From Orobanche coerulescens (taxonomy: Eukaryota; Streptophyta; Magnoliopsida; Lamiales; Orobanchaceae), in NCBI GenBank assembly GCA_033398695.1, contig CM065801.1, forward strand, positions 9,610,001 to 9,674,000: 64,000 nt of DNA, written 5' to 3'. The notes under the pieces are model-generated. The model did no database searches, was not told the DNA's origin, and saw only the letters and a program-made list of their open reading frames with translations. A program made the position numbers and the translations under genes. This document shows, one piece after another, positions 31,568 to 42,634 of this stretch (positions are counted from its first letter, which is position 1; each line of letters opens with the position of its first letter).

Positions 31568-32010
31568 TTAAAAGGGATGTAGTTTATGAGCAGATTTGAA
31601 TTAATTAGCGGCTGGATTTCAATACACTCAATTTCGTGAATAATCACAATATTTGATGACGACAATGAAATTCTTCTTCATATTGAGTCGAAAAATAAAC
31701 GAGTGATCGAGAGCAACCATTAAAAAGAGTCATGTGTATCACGAGTGGGAAAGAAATAATCAACCTTTTGGGGGGGAAAACCTTGAATTTGGAATTATAA
31801 AATAAAAACCGTGTTTTAACTTCAAAAATATTAGTAGATTTATTTTGAATCTTGATTCATTTCTATCTACTGTATAAAACTGGTTGTTGTGTAGTAATGG
31901 CATTTTGATCTCCTTTTTTTTTATATTTTAATTTATGTGTGTATTAATTTTTCTTATTTTTATTTTGGAGCATGAATAATAAAGAGTCTTGCTCGGGACT
32001 AGCAAGAATT

Positions 32011-32024
32011 CAAGTTTGGGGGTG
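32011..32024 (+). other. 3' polypurine tract of Y
   Basis: CAAGTTTGGGGGTG directly precedes the LTR start TGATAAGTG. A duplicate is at 38745-38758. Confidence 0.85.
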
Positions 32025-32164
32025 TGATAAGTGTCACTTTTGTACACTTATCCATGGTTTGTATCGATAAAATTCACCCATAATTGAGCTAGTCTACTCA
32101 TTTTTTGCTTTTAATTAATTAGTTTTAATAATTTTATTTTTATCGGATGATGATCGGATTAAAT
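32025..32164 (+). repeat. 3' LTR of Y, first 140 bp
   Basis: Matches the start of the 5' LTR with two differences that I see, up to TAAAT, where X is inserted. Confidence 0.92.
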
Positions 32165-34243
32165 TGTAACACCCTCAAGATATTCGAGGTATATTACAGC
32201 GCCGTGAATCCCTATATGGGAGCCACCAGGCTGAACAACATCATACTCATCGACTCACATAAACGACAAACCAAAACCATGTCATAAAGACGCAAAACAG
32301 AATAATCCACCCGGTTTACCGGTCAACCATAACATCATCAATCAACACAAACATATAGGCAACAATACAATCCGGACGGACAAGAACTCTTAAGTACTCG
32401 AGTACAACCATTAGTTCAAAAGCCACAAAAGATGAAAAGACAAAAAAGACATTAAGACGTCACTTAGGCACAATCATCACGCTCGGCCATCATCCGCATC
32501 TTGGTCAGTACTGCTCGTCTCGATGAACGACTGAAATTCATAAAACGAATTTCCCCAAAACGGGTCCCCAGAGGGGTTAGCAATTACGCTAGTACAAGTA
32601 ACCAAATGAACAATTTACATCTTACACATATAGTAATGCATGCCATCAAGAAATCATAGTTTCCAAAACACTCATTTCCGGAAATGCCAATATCGAATCA
32701 CATTTGTAAAATGCACCACAATTAACCGCGGACCCACAGCTTCGTGGATCCCTGCCGAGACCCCGTCGGATCTAACCCACAGTGGTTAAAAGCAAGCTCG
32801 CGGTCCCACAGCTTCTTGGAACCCTACCGAGACCCCGTCGAGTCTAACCCGCAGTGAGCATACACACACACACACAATTTCTCATACAAAACTACTATGT
32901 TAAGTTTGTAAGTTCATAAGGATACTTGCCTCGATTAATTAGACGATGACACGAACGGAACGGAAGAGTTGAACACGACCGCAAGGAACCGGCGGAAATG
33001 AACCTAACGATTCGAATAACACAATCACAACCAACTCTAGACGATTATGGAAATGGAATACACCCGAAACCCGCCTACGATTCATGTATATTCGTATATA
33101 AACAACAACGAGGGCGGACCACAACCAAACCCTCTCGATTCCGTAAAAATCACGAAATATACCATGAATCCGTAGGGAAACTAAGAATACCAACAAGATT
33201 AATAATATTCATCATGAATCCATCAACGAAACGGAACGGATCGGAAGAAAATCCCAAAACCCCAAATTATCCAAAAGTAGGGTTCTAAGAGATTACCTTG
33301 GATTTAGGATGAGAAACAAGTGGATGATGTTAGTCTTACACCAAGAACTCAAGCACAAGGATCTCTCAAGTGATTGGAAGAAGAAAATCGCCTCAAATCG
33401 TCTCTCTGGAGTCGCCGGCCGCGAAAGAGGAAGAAATGAGATTTTGTGATTATCTCGGTCAACTCCTGGTTTATATAGCCGGGAGTGTTAGCGCACGCTA
33501 AGACCTCAAGGTTAGCGTGCGCTAACGGATAGGATTACAAACCTCCCGTTAGCGTCCCCACCCGTGTGTCTTTGGCCGTTAGCGTGCGCTACCATACATG
33601 CGTAGCGTGCGCTAATAACCTCTCGGTAGCGCGCTATCGACCAATAGCGTGCGCTACTCGAACATCACCGAGTCCAAGAGCCAACCGCCCAAACCTCACG
33701 ACCCGTTAGCGTGCGCTACCATACCGGCGTAGCGTGCGCTAACTAGCATCGATTGAGTTCGAGTAAAGCGCCCGATCGATAAGTCACACTAGCGCGCCAT
33801 CAACAATTTAACGTGCGCTAGTCTCCCGACATTAGCGTGCGCTAGACGAGATAGCGTGCGCTAATCCGATAGTCCAGAGGGCTGGGAGCTGAACTGCCAC
33901 TCCCAGGGCTAAATCGTTAGCGTGTGCTACGAATTAAACGTAGCGTGCGCTACTAATGGATTTCTAGCGTGCGCTATACAGGAAATTTAGCGTGCGCTAG
34001 ATACGGAATATAAACGACCCAAAATACCGGATTATGAACGAAACGTCAAACGGAACACCTCAAAACGCATCATAGCATAGAACGAATCCACGACAACCCC
34101 GAAACGGCGGTTCCGCACAACAATTACGAGAATCAGATCAAAAGATAACGGAAAAGTTACACTGAAGGATACTCGAGAGTCACTAAAATCGAGAATTACA
34201 CCGGAAATACAATTACAAGGGAAAGAAAAATGCAGATATTACA
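32165..34243 (-). repeat. Left (3') LTR of X
   Basis: 2079 bp, TGTAACACCCTC to AGATATTACA on the plus strand. Holds the same blocks as the B LTR in reverse: terminal TTACAGCGCCGTG, AGTACTCGAGTAC (about 32393), GGGG/GGGTTAGC hairpin (about 32562-32582), minisatellite with CCCCGTCGGATC (32722-32860), TATA at about 33470 and palindrome array. It differs from the right LTR mainly inside the array. Confidence 0.9.
33489..33999. repeat. U3 palindrome array of left X LTR
   Basis: About 15 TAGCGTGCGCTA-type sites in the same order as in the right LTR (40234-40764). Spacing is disturbed by small indels that fall mostly at CAG or CTG triplets of the right copy. Confidence 0.88.
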
Positions 34244-34278
34244 TTCTACCCCTCTAAAAATAAGTTTCGTCCCGAAAC

Positions 34279-37200
34279 TTAAGGAACAAACAACTCGGGG
34301 TACCTAGCACGCATGCTATCCTCGGTTTCCCAAGTTGCCTCCTCGACACCGTGTCTCGACCACTGCACCTTGACCAAAGGTATGGTCTTATGCCTCAATC
34401 GTTTCTCACGATGCTCCAAAATCTTCAAAGGGCGCTCTTCGAAAGTAACATCTTCGGCGACATCAATCTTTCCATAATCGATGATGTGACTAGGATCCGG
34501 GACATATTTCCTCAACTGGGAAACATGGAAAACGCTATGAACATGACTCAAGGCCAGAGGTAACGCCAAACGGTATGCCAACCCACCTACTCGCTCGAGG
34601 ATCTCGAAGGGGCCGATAAATCTCGGACTCAACTTCCCTTTCTTCCCGAAACGAAAAACTCCCTTCATCGGCGACACCTTTAGCAAAACATGGTCTCCCA
34701 CCTCGAATTCCAAAGGTCGACGACGGATGTCGGCATACGACTTGGCCGACTCGCGGCCAACATCCGTTCCCGAATTAACTCTATCTTCCGCCTCGTCTCT
34801 AAAACGACATCCGGCTCGGTCCCGACCAAATCGGACGCCTCATTCCAACAAATCGGTGATCGACATCGCCGCCCGTAAAGTGCCTCATACGGGGCCATCC
34901 GAATCGACGCGTGCCAACTTTTGTTGTACGTGAATTCGATCAGCGGCAAATGTTCCTCCTACCACTACTCCAATCGAGAGCACGGGCACGTAACAAGTCC
35001 TCGAGCGTCTGGATAGTGCGTTCCGATTGTCCATCTGACTGGGGATGAAAAGAGGTACTCAAGTGTAAACGGGTACCCAACGCCTTATGCACCGCCTGCC
35101 AGAAGTGCGATACGAAACGGCCATCACGATCCGAAACAATAGACTTCGGAGTACCGTGAAGTCTCACAATCTGTGCGATAAACACACGAGCCAACTTCTC
35201 CGGGCCCCAAGTGTCCTTGATGCCCAGAAAATGTGCCGACTTGGTCAGACGATCAACAATCACCCATACCATATTCATGCCCGACCTCGATCTCGGCAAA
35301 CTCGTGACGAAGTCCATCGATATATCCTCCCATTTCCATTCCGGAATGGGAAGTGATCTACAATAACTTGGCCGGTCTCGATGCTCGATTTTGACCTGTG
35401 ACAAGTCAAACATCTCGCTACAAACAGTGCGAACTCATCCTTCATGTCATTCCACCAGAAGTTCCTTCTCAAGTCCTTGTACATCTTACTCGAACCAGGA
35501 TGAACGGAGTAAGGTGTAGCATGGGCCTCCCGTAAAATACTCTGCCTCAACTCTGAGTCGTTCGGCACACAAAGCCGACTCTGGAATCTCAAAATACCAT
35601 CCTCGTGAATCACAAACCCAGGAGAATTTCCCTTAAGAACGTTCTCTCGGATTTGAGTAATCATCGGATCCTCTGATTGCTTCAGCTTAATTTCGTCGAT
35701 CAAGGATGACGAAATCTCTAAAGCACAAAGTTGCCCGACAGCTCCCGGCAACGAGACCTCAACATCTAACTCGATCAAGGCCCTCCGAAGCTCAGACTGA
35801 GACGTAAGGATCTCAAGCGTTCGCAACGCAACTGGTTTCCGACTCAAGGCGTCGGCCACGACGTTCGCCTTGCCCGGATGATAAAGGATTTCGAGGTCAT
35901 AATCCTTAATCAACTCTAACCACCTCCTCTGCCTCATATTTAACTCTCGCTGAGTAAATATGTATTTCAGACTTTTATGATCGGTAAAAATCTGGCATGC
36001 AGAGCCGAAAAGATAGTGACGCCAAATCTTGAGCGCAAAAACGACTGCCGCTAACTCCAAATCATGAGTAGGGTAGTTAAGCTCATACGGCCTCAACTGT
36101 CTCGACGCAAAGGCAATGGTCTTACCGTCTTTGCATTAATACACACCCAAGACCACGACCAAGTATCGCTATAAACGGCAAAACCCTCGTTGCCACATGG
36201 CAATGCCAAAGCTGAAGTCAAACGCTTCTTCGATTCCTCAAAACTCGATCGCCTCTCGTCATTCCAGCAGAACTTCTCGATTTCTAGAGCAAGCGTGTAA
36301 GTGGTCGAGCCGTTTGAGAAACCCTCGGCGAACCTACGGTAGTAGCCACTAAACCCAAGAAACTACGGAGCTCCTTCACATTCTTGGGCGGTGCCCAATC
36401 CAATACGGCCTCAATCTTCTGCGGATCCACACGAACCCCCTACCGAAATCACGTGACCTAAAAACATCACTTCCTTCAGCCAGAACTCACATTTCGAGAA
36501 CTTTGCATAGAGTTGCTCGGTCCTTAAAATGTCTAATACTATCCGCAAATGATGGGCATGCTCTTCCTCATTCCTCGAATAAATAAGAATATCGTCAATA
36601 AAGACGACGACGCACTTATCCAAATACTCGATAAAAACTTTGTTCATCAATTGCATGAACACCGCCGGCGCATTAGTTAACCCGAAAGGCATGACTACGA
36701 ACTCATAATGTCCGTACCTCGTCCGAAAGGCTGTTTTCGGCACATCGGACTCTCTCACCCGGAGCTGATAGTATCCCGATTTCAAATCAATTTTCGAGAA
36801 TACCGCAGCTCCCTGCAACTGATCGAACAAGTCATCAATTCTCGGCAAAGGATACTTGTTCTTGATGGTCACCTTGTTTAGTTCGCGATAGTCGATACAC
36901 AAACGTAGTGAACCATCCTTCTTCCGCACAAACAGGACCGGTGCGCCCCAAGGCGAGGCGCTCGGTCGAACATACCCCGACTCAAGAAGCTCACTCAACT
37001 GCTTCTTCAACTCGGACATCTCTGAAGGTGCCATGCGATAGGGCGCCTTCGAAATAGGAGCCGCGCCCGGCTCTAACTCTATGGCAAACTCAACCTCACG
37101 ATCCGGTGGCAATCCCGGTAACTCGTCAGGAAATACATCAGGAAACTCATTAACGACTGGAATCGACGAAAGCTCGACTCCACCATCCTCCGCCTTCAAG

Positions 37201-37691
37201 GCATAGCACCAATAACCAGTACACCCCTTTCGCAGGAGACTCATCGCCTTCAAGGCATTAATAACGAATTTCTGGTTTCCTCTCTTTCGCCCCGCGAAAG
37301 AGTGCTCGGTGCCGTCCTCGGCTAACATAGTGATGATTCTCGTGTGGTAGTTCATGATCGCACCATGCCGCTCGATCCAATCATCACCAAGAATTAAATC
37401 CTCACCCTCGATACTCACAACAATAAGATTAGAGGGCCAAGTCCTCTCACAAATAAGTACAGAGCAGTCTCGAACCTCCTGATCACCAACGATCCTATCG
37501 CCGCTAGGAAGCTTAACGATGAAGGGCTCACAAGGCGTCAAGCGGTCGAGACTCAAACGACGCACACAATCCGGAGATATGAACGAATGCGTAGCACCGA
37601 ATCGAAAAGCACACAGGGATGAGAAAGAATATAAACGGTACTGCCGCCACGGTAGCATTTGGATCATCGGCTCTCCGCATCTCATAGACAC
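34279..37691 (-). pseudogene. Element X pol: protease, RT, RNase H, integrase
   Basis: Protease and RT are read in 37691-36411. A 1-base loss falls in the protease active site (FDSGATHSF read as FRFGATHSF); DLILGDDW is kept; RT has [10 protein letters not shown] and [10 protein letters not shown] shift near 36440 and further breaks lead to RNase H and connection (36096-35275: [22 protein letters not shown]), then integrase 35413-34940 ([24 protein letters not shown]), 34949-34680 and the C-terminal frame 34713-34279 with the chromodomain-like EEATWETEDSMRARYPELF. At least five frame breaks, many of one base. Confidence 0.88.
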
Positions 37692-37751
37692 GCGGGTGGC
37701 TGAGCCGACGCCGAAGCTCCCCCTTAGAGGGCTGACCCGACCTCTCCCCGA

Positions 37752-38681
37752 CTAGCACTCGGCGGAGATTGAGGAGCAAACGATCCCTGATTCACACTTG
37801 GTTCCTAGGCGCTGGAATGGAAGCCCGGGCACCAAGGATTTTCTCCCTCTCAAGGCCTGAAAGCCTTGTGACCCGACCGCCACACCGTTACACGTCGGCA
37901 AAGGATTCGGACAAACACGGCCGATGTGGCCTGCCGCCAGTTGAAGCATTTCACCTCTCGAGAAGGGGCACCGCAGCTACGGGAAACCCAGTAGATCGAG
38001 ATGGGCCACCACCAATGAAAAGTTAGCAGACTAAAATTTCGCCGACCCCCACTTTGTGGCCCGAAAAGTTCCCAATGGACTCGCTTCTTACTCGCGGGCC
38101 GCCTCACTCGCCGTCACAGACATATCATAAGCAAGGGCCCTACTCTGATAATCCTTCACTGTAGTGCATACGAGCCCCGACATATAGTCCCGAATCGGCA
38201 ACTTCATCCGTCTGGAGAAATGGAAAATCTTGTCACTCTCCTCGACAACTTGGGTCTTCACATAACCCAACTCTTTGTTAAAATCAGCAATAGCTTGAGC
38301 TACGGGGATATCCCGTGGTTGAGCATCATAAAAAGCATGTACCCGAGCTCGTCTGATCGCACGGCAATATTCAGTCTCCATCAACTCTTGAAACTCAGCC
38401 CACGAAGCAGCATGGTCTTTGGGCCCAACAGCCTCCCACCAGTCCGTAGCGTCCCCAGTGAGAAAATATTGAGCAATAAGGACTCTACGTTCCTCAGGAC
38501 AGTTAGTGGCAACGAAGACCTTAGATATCTCCTTGATCCACCCTTCCCAGCCAATCGGGTCTGAAGCTCCCGAAAACTGAGGAGGATGCATCTTAATGAC
38601 ATCTTGGAGCCATCGGTCCGCTCCGCCCCGATTAGCATGGGCCTGATCCGGGTTCTGAACCGCCTGAGCTATTGCCGCCAT
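37752..38681 (-). pseudogene. Element X gag
   Basis: ATG at 38681 opens a 197-codon frame: MHPPQFSGASDP, YFLTGDATDWW and LPIRDYMSGL are Tekay gag capsid motifs, alignable with B gag. The nucleocapsid part (37752-38087) is in broken frames; the knuckle CFN..GHIGRVCPN is split by indels. Normally a leader and PBS precede gag; here the sequence 12 bp upstream of the ATG switches to Y DNA. Confidence 0.82.
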
Positions 38682-38693
38682 TTGGTTCCCCGA

Positions 38694-38898
38694 TTATTTT
38701 GGAGCATGAATAATAAAGAGTCTTGCTCGGGACTAGCAAGAATTCAAGTTTGGGGGTGTGATAAGTGTCACTTTTGTACACTTATCCATGGTTTGTATCG
38801 ATAAAATTCACCCATAATTGAGCTAGTCTACTCATTTTTTGCTTTTAATTAATTAGTTTTAATAATTTTATTTTTATCGGATGATGATCGGATTAAAT
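38694..38898 (+). repeat. Duplicated Y segment (interior end, PPT and LTR start) inside X
   Basis: Nearly identical to 31960-32164: the end of the Y interior, its PPT and 140 bp of Y LTR up to TAAAT, then again an X LTR. The junction with X gag shares TTATTTT with the original left border. So the 2.3-kb block 31960-34243 reappears as 38694-41008. Confidence 0.92.
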
Positions 38899-40213
38899 TG
38901 TAACACCCTCAAGATATTCGAGGTATATTACAGCGCCGTGAATCCCTATATGGGAGCCACCAGGCTGAACAGCATCATACTCATCGACTCACATAAACGA
39001 CAAACCAAAACCATGTCATAAAGACGCAAAACAGAATAATCCACCCGGTTTACCGGTCAACCATAACATCATCAATCAACACAAACATATAGGAAATAAT
39101 ACAATCCGGACGGACAAGAACTCTTAAGTACTCGAGTACAACCATTAGTTCAAAAGCCACAAAAGATGAAAAGACAAAAAAGACATTAAGACGTCACTTA
39201 GGCACAATCATCACGCTCGGCCATCATCCGCATACTGGTCCAGCGCCCGTTCGTCTCGATGAACCTGACCTGAAATTCATAAAACGAATTTCCCCAAAAC
39301 GGGTCCCCAGAGGGGTTAGCAATTACGCTAGTACAAGTAACCAAATGAACAATTTACATCTTACACATATAGTAATGCATGCCATCAAGAAATCATAGTT
39401 TCCAAAACACTCATTTCCGGAAATGCCAATATCGAATCACATTTGTAAAATGCACCACAATTAACCGCGGACCCACAGCTTCGTGGATCCCTGCCGAGAC
39501 CCCGTCGGATCTAACCCACAGTGGTTAAAAGCAAGCTCGCGGTCCCACAGCTTCTTGGAACCCTACCGAGACCCCGTCGAGTCTAACCCGCAGTGAGCAT
39601 ACACACACACACACAATTTCTCATACAAAACTACTATGTTAAGTTTGTAAGTTCATAAGGATACTTGCCTCGATTAATTAGACGATGACACGAACGGAAC
39701 GGAAGAGTTGAACACGACCGCAAGGAACCGGCGGAAATGAACCTAACGATTCGAATAACACAATCACAACCAACTCTAGACGATTATGGAAATGGAATAC
39801 ACCCGAAACCCGCCTACGATTCATGTATATTCGTATATAAACAACAACGAGGGCGGACCACAACCAAACCCTCTCGATTCCGTAAAAATCACGAAATATA
39901 CCATGAATCCGTAGGGAAACTAAGAATACCAACAAGATTAATAATATTCATCATGAATCCATCAACGAAACGGAACGGATCGGAAGAAAAATCCCAAAAC
40001 CCCCAAATTATCCAAAAGTAGGGTTCTAAGAGATTACCTTGGATTTAGGATGAGAAACACAAGTGGATGATGTTAGTCTTACACCAAGAACTCAAGCACA
40101 AGGATCTCTGAAGTGATTGGAAGAAGAAAATCGCCTCAAATCGTCTCTGGAGTCGCTCGGCCGCGGAAAGAGGAAGAAATGAGATTTTGTGATTATCTCG
40201 GTCAACTCCCTGG

Positions 40214-40221
40214 TTTATATA
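40214..40221 (-). promoter_or_regulatory. Putative TATA box of right X LTR
   Basis: The minus strand reads TATATAAA. The nearest palindrome starts 12 bp upstream in element orientation (40234). Confidence 0.6.
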
Positions 40222-40233
40222 GCCAGGGAGTGT

Positions 40234-40764
40234 TAGCGCACGCTAAGACCTCAAGGTTAGCGTGCGCTAACGGGATAGGATTACAAACCCTCCTGTTAGC
40301 GTCCCAGTCCAGAAGCCAGGTCTTTGGCCGTTAGCGTGCGCTACCATACATGCGTAGCGTGCGCTAATAACCTCTCGGTAGCGCGCGCTATCGACCAATA
40401 GCGTGCGCTACCTGAACATCAGCCGAGTCCAGTAGCCAACTGCCCAAACCTCACCTGACCCGTTAGCGTGCGCTACCATACCAGCGTAGCGTGCGCTAAC
40501 TAGCATCTGATTGAGTTCAGTAGTAAACTGCCCAGTACTGGACAGTCACACTAGCGCGCGCTACTGAACAATTTAACGTGCGCTAGTCTCCCGACATTAG
40601 CGTGCGCTAGACGAGATAGCGTGCGCTAATCCGATAGTCCAGAGGGCTGGGAGCTGAACTGCCACTCCCAGGGCTAAATCGTTAGCGTGCGCTACGAATT
40701 AAACGTAGCGTGCGCTACTAATGGATTTCTAGCGTGCGCTATACAGGAAATTTAGCGTGCGCTA
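40234..40764. repeat. U3 palindrome array of right X LTR (16 sites in groups 2-4-2-4-4)
   Basis: Starts: 40234, 40258 | 40332, 40355, 40379, 40399 | 40464, 40487 | 40552, 40574, 40598, 40617 | 40683, 40706, 40730, 40753. Steps within groups are 19-24 bp, mostly 23 or 24. Groups are separated by about 53-65 bp spacers, several containing GTCCAG and CTGG or ACTGCC words. Confidence 0.93.
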
Positions 40765-41013
40765 GATACGGAATATAAACGACCCAAAATACCGGATTAT
40801 GAACGAAACGTCAAACGGAACACCTCAAAACGCATCATAGCATAGAACGAATCCACGGCAACCCCGAAACGGCGGTTCCGCACAACAATTACGAGAATCA
40901 GATCAAAAGATAACGGAAAAGTTACACTGAAGGATACTCGAGAGTCACTAAAATCGAGAATTACACCGGAAATACAATTACAAGGGAAAGAAAAATGCGG
41001 ATATTACATAAAT

Positions 41014-42460
41014 AACTGATTTACTCAAGAAATAACATGTTTATTAAATATTCTCTTTGTTGAATTTTGATATATTCATGTTGTAGGGCTTTCCGAGACG
41101 AATTCGGCAGTCTTTCCGGATTCAAAATCAGAGTCATATATCAAAAGTTATCATCCGTAGAAGATTTGGGGGCAAAAATGCAAAGTCTGAGAAATTCTGG
41201 GCTGAAAACGTAACTATCAAAGCATCCAGTGAGCAATTTTACGAAGCCAAGTTACGTCCGTAACTACAGAATGTTACGGCCGTAAGTCACCCTAGTTGCG
41301 GCCGTAACTCCTGAATGTTACGGCCGTAACTCTTGACAGATTGTTATGATTTGTCTAATTTTTTATACTTTTTGTATATTATTGAGGGGATGGCTGACAT
41401 TGATCCGATCTATTGTAATAATGCTGGAGTTTTGGAGCTATTAGATGACTTTAGGTGTATAAATAGACCCCTTAGATCCTTCATCATTCATCATTCATCT
41501 TATAATTTTCTATTTTTTGTAAACTTTTCTTTTTGTGTGAAGAACACACTTGTGTTATTGAGTGATATTTGTAAGTGTGGTATAACATATGTTGTTCAGA
41601 GAGTTTATTGCTTCTATCTCCTTTATCTACTAAGGGAGTTAGGATCAATTCTTTCTCTTGATTCAACTAATAATGACCACCAAAGCTTGTAATATGTATA
41701 ATAAACCCTTCATGGGCTAAGTAACCTTTTGTTGGGATTATAAACAAGATTAGTCATGTTATTTATGTTTTTATAAAAGATCTATTGTGAATTACTTATT
41801 ATTGTGCGTGATTTTCATTGTTTTAACAATATTTATTTATTTGGCCAATAAATGACGATATTTATGGTCTTCATATGTTTCGAAAGAAAATATGTTTGAT
41901 TAGATCAAATGATCTTCACTCTAAGTTGTTCTAGGGGATAGAAATATACCTCTAGTCCTTAGATGATTCTTTGAGTTATTTTCATAAATCCTAATGCTAT
42001 GTATTGAAGCCAATCAACATAGAAATATAGCGGATTGATTCAATATGTAAGGGGCGTTTTATAGTTCGAAAGAGAAACCATCTTTTTAAGGAAAATCGAA
42101 TCTACACAACATAATAAGTAAATTCATCTTATGATCTCCTATACATCTTTTATAACTAATGACGAACTAAGTTTGTAATCCCAACTATTTCATTTTATCG
42201 TTTAATCAATCTATTATTATTGCAATATTTTTATTTCCTTAAAATATTAGAACTATTATTGCATTTTCTTTGCAATTATTAAACCAAACTTTTTAATTGT
42301 GTGTTTCACTCATCTTAGTATCTATAAAAATAGACTAATAGTGTATAATTCAAATTATAACCAAACTTCCTTGTGGGATCGATAAACCGGACTCAAAAAG
42401 TCCACTTTACTACTTGATACGATATCGTGCACTTGCGATAGTTACACTAACAACGTGTCA
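41014..42460 (+). repeat. 3' LTR of Y, remainder
   Basis: Continues the 3' LTR after X up to GTGTCA, followed by the target duplication AGCTT and the D RT frame. Together with 32025-32164 it makes 1587 bp, the same as the 5' LTR. The four-copy 22-bp palindrome array is at 41251-41330. Confidence 0.92.
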
Positions 42461-42465
42461 AGCTT

Positions 42466-42634
42466 CTCGGAGTTGGAACCTTCTATTTGATGAAGCAGTC
42501 AAGGACTTTGATTTCGTGCAAAACGAGGAGGATCCATATGTTTACAAAAAAGTCAGTGGGAGCAACATTACATTTTTAGTACTATATATAGATGATATTC
42601 TACTTATAGGAAATAACGTAGCAATGCTCAGCAC
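42466..42634 (+). pseudogene. Element D reverse transcriptase, YIDD part
   Basis: Continues the frame interrupted at 27082: SRSWNLLFDEAVKDFDFVQ, then LYIDDILLIGNN with the catalytic Asp pair at about 42590-42595. It ends a few codons later (AMLST) at insert K. Confidence 0.88.

Larger units (their letters stand above)
30399..32010 (+). other. 3' non-coding interior of Y
   Basis: AT-rich sequence without a convincing ORF. Holds a second PPT-like sequence (30831-30845), a (TA)n run (30923-30948), three copies of a 45-bp repeat (31269-31567) and, near 30715-30725, a splice-acceptor-like TTCTCTTGCAG. From about 31960 on it is duplicated at 38694. Confidence 0.6.
32165..41008 (-). mobile_element. 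Element X: Tekay/Del-type Ty3 chromovirus with internal duplication
   Basis: Minus-strand element inserted in the Y 3' LTR, target duplication TAAAT (32160-32164 and 41009-41013). LTRs at 32165-34243 and 38899-41008. Gag-pol reads right to left from 38681. Between gag and the right LTR, where the X leader and PBS should be, lies instead a copy of Y sequence (38694-38898) including another TAAAT. X is the youngest layer in the centre of the nest. Confidence 0.88.
38899..41008 (-). repeat. Right LTR of X
   Basis: 2110 bp, TGTAACACCCTC to GGATATTACA, followed by TAAAT and the rest of the Y LTR. TATA (minus strand) at 40214-40221. It appears the more intact copy of the pair. Confidence 0.9.
27083..42460 (+). 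mobile_element. Element Y: non-autonomous Athila-type LTR element carrying a LOG gene copy
   Basis: 5' LTR 27083-28669. The 3' LTR is in two parts, 32025-32164 and 41014-42460, split by X; both LTRs sum to 1587 bp. Target duplication AGCTT (27078-27082 and 42461-42465). Perfect tRNA-Asp PBS and a PPT. The interior (28670-32024, 3355 bp) has no gag, protease, RT or integrase. It carries a 181-codon ORF and a LOG-like sequence. LTR copies are alike with scattered substitutions, so the insertion is younger than D. Mobilisation would need enzymes from an Athila-type partner (inference). Confidence 0.9.

Noticed and set aside
30399..32010. Spliced 3' exons of the LOG copy
   Set aside because: Splice-like signals exist, but the LOG frame ends with its own stop at the usual length and no further coding similarity follows.
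32939..33288. Overlapping ORFs on both strands in X LTR, repeated at 39678-40021
   Set aside because: Low-complexity LTR DNA between minisatellite and TATA; both strands open, no homology that I can see.
40234..40764. CRISPR-like array (short palindromic repeats at regular steps)
   Set aside because: Repeats are only 12 bp, spacers are 7-12 bp and variable, groups are interrupted, and the context is a plant LTR. No cas genes.
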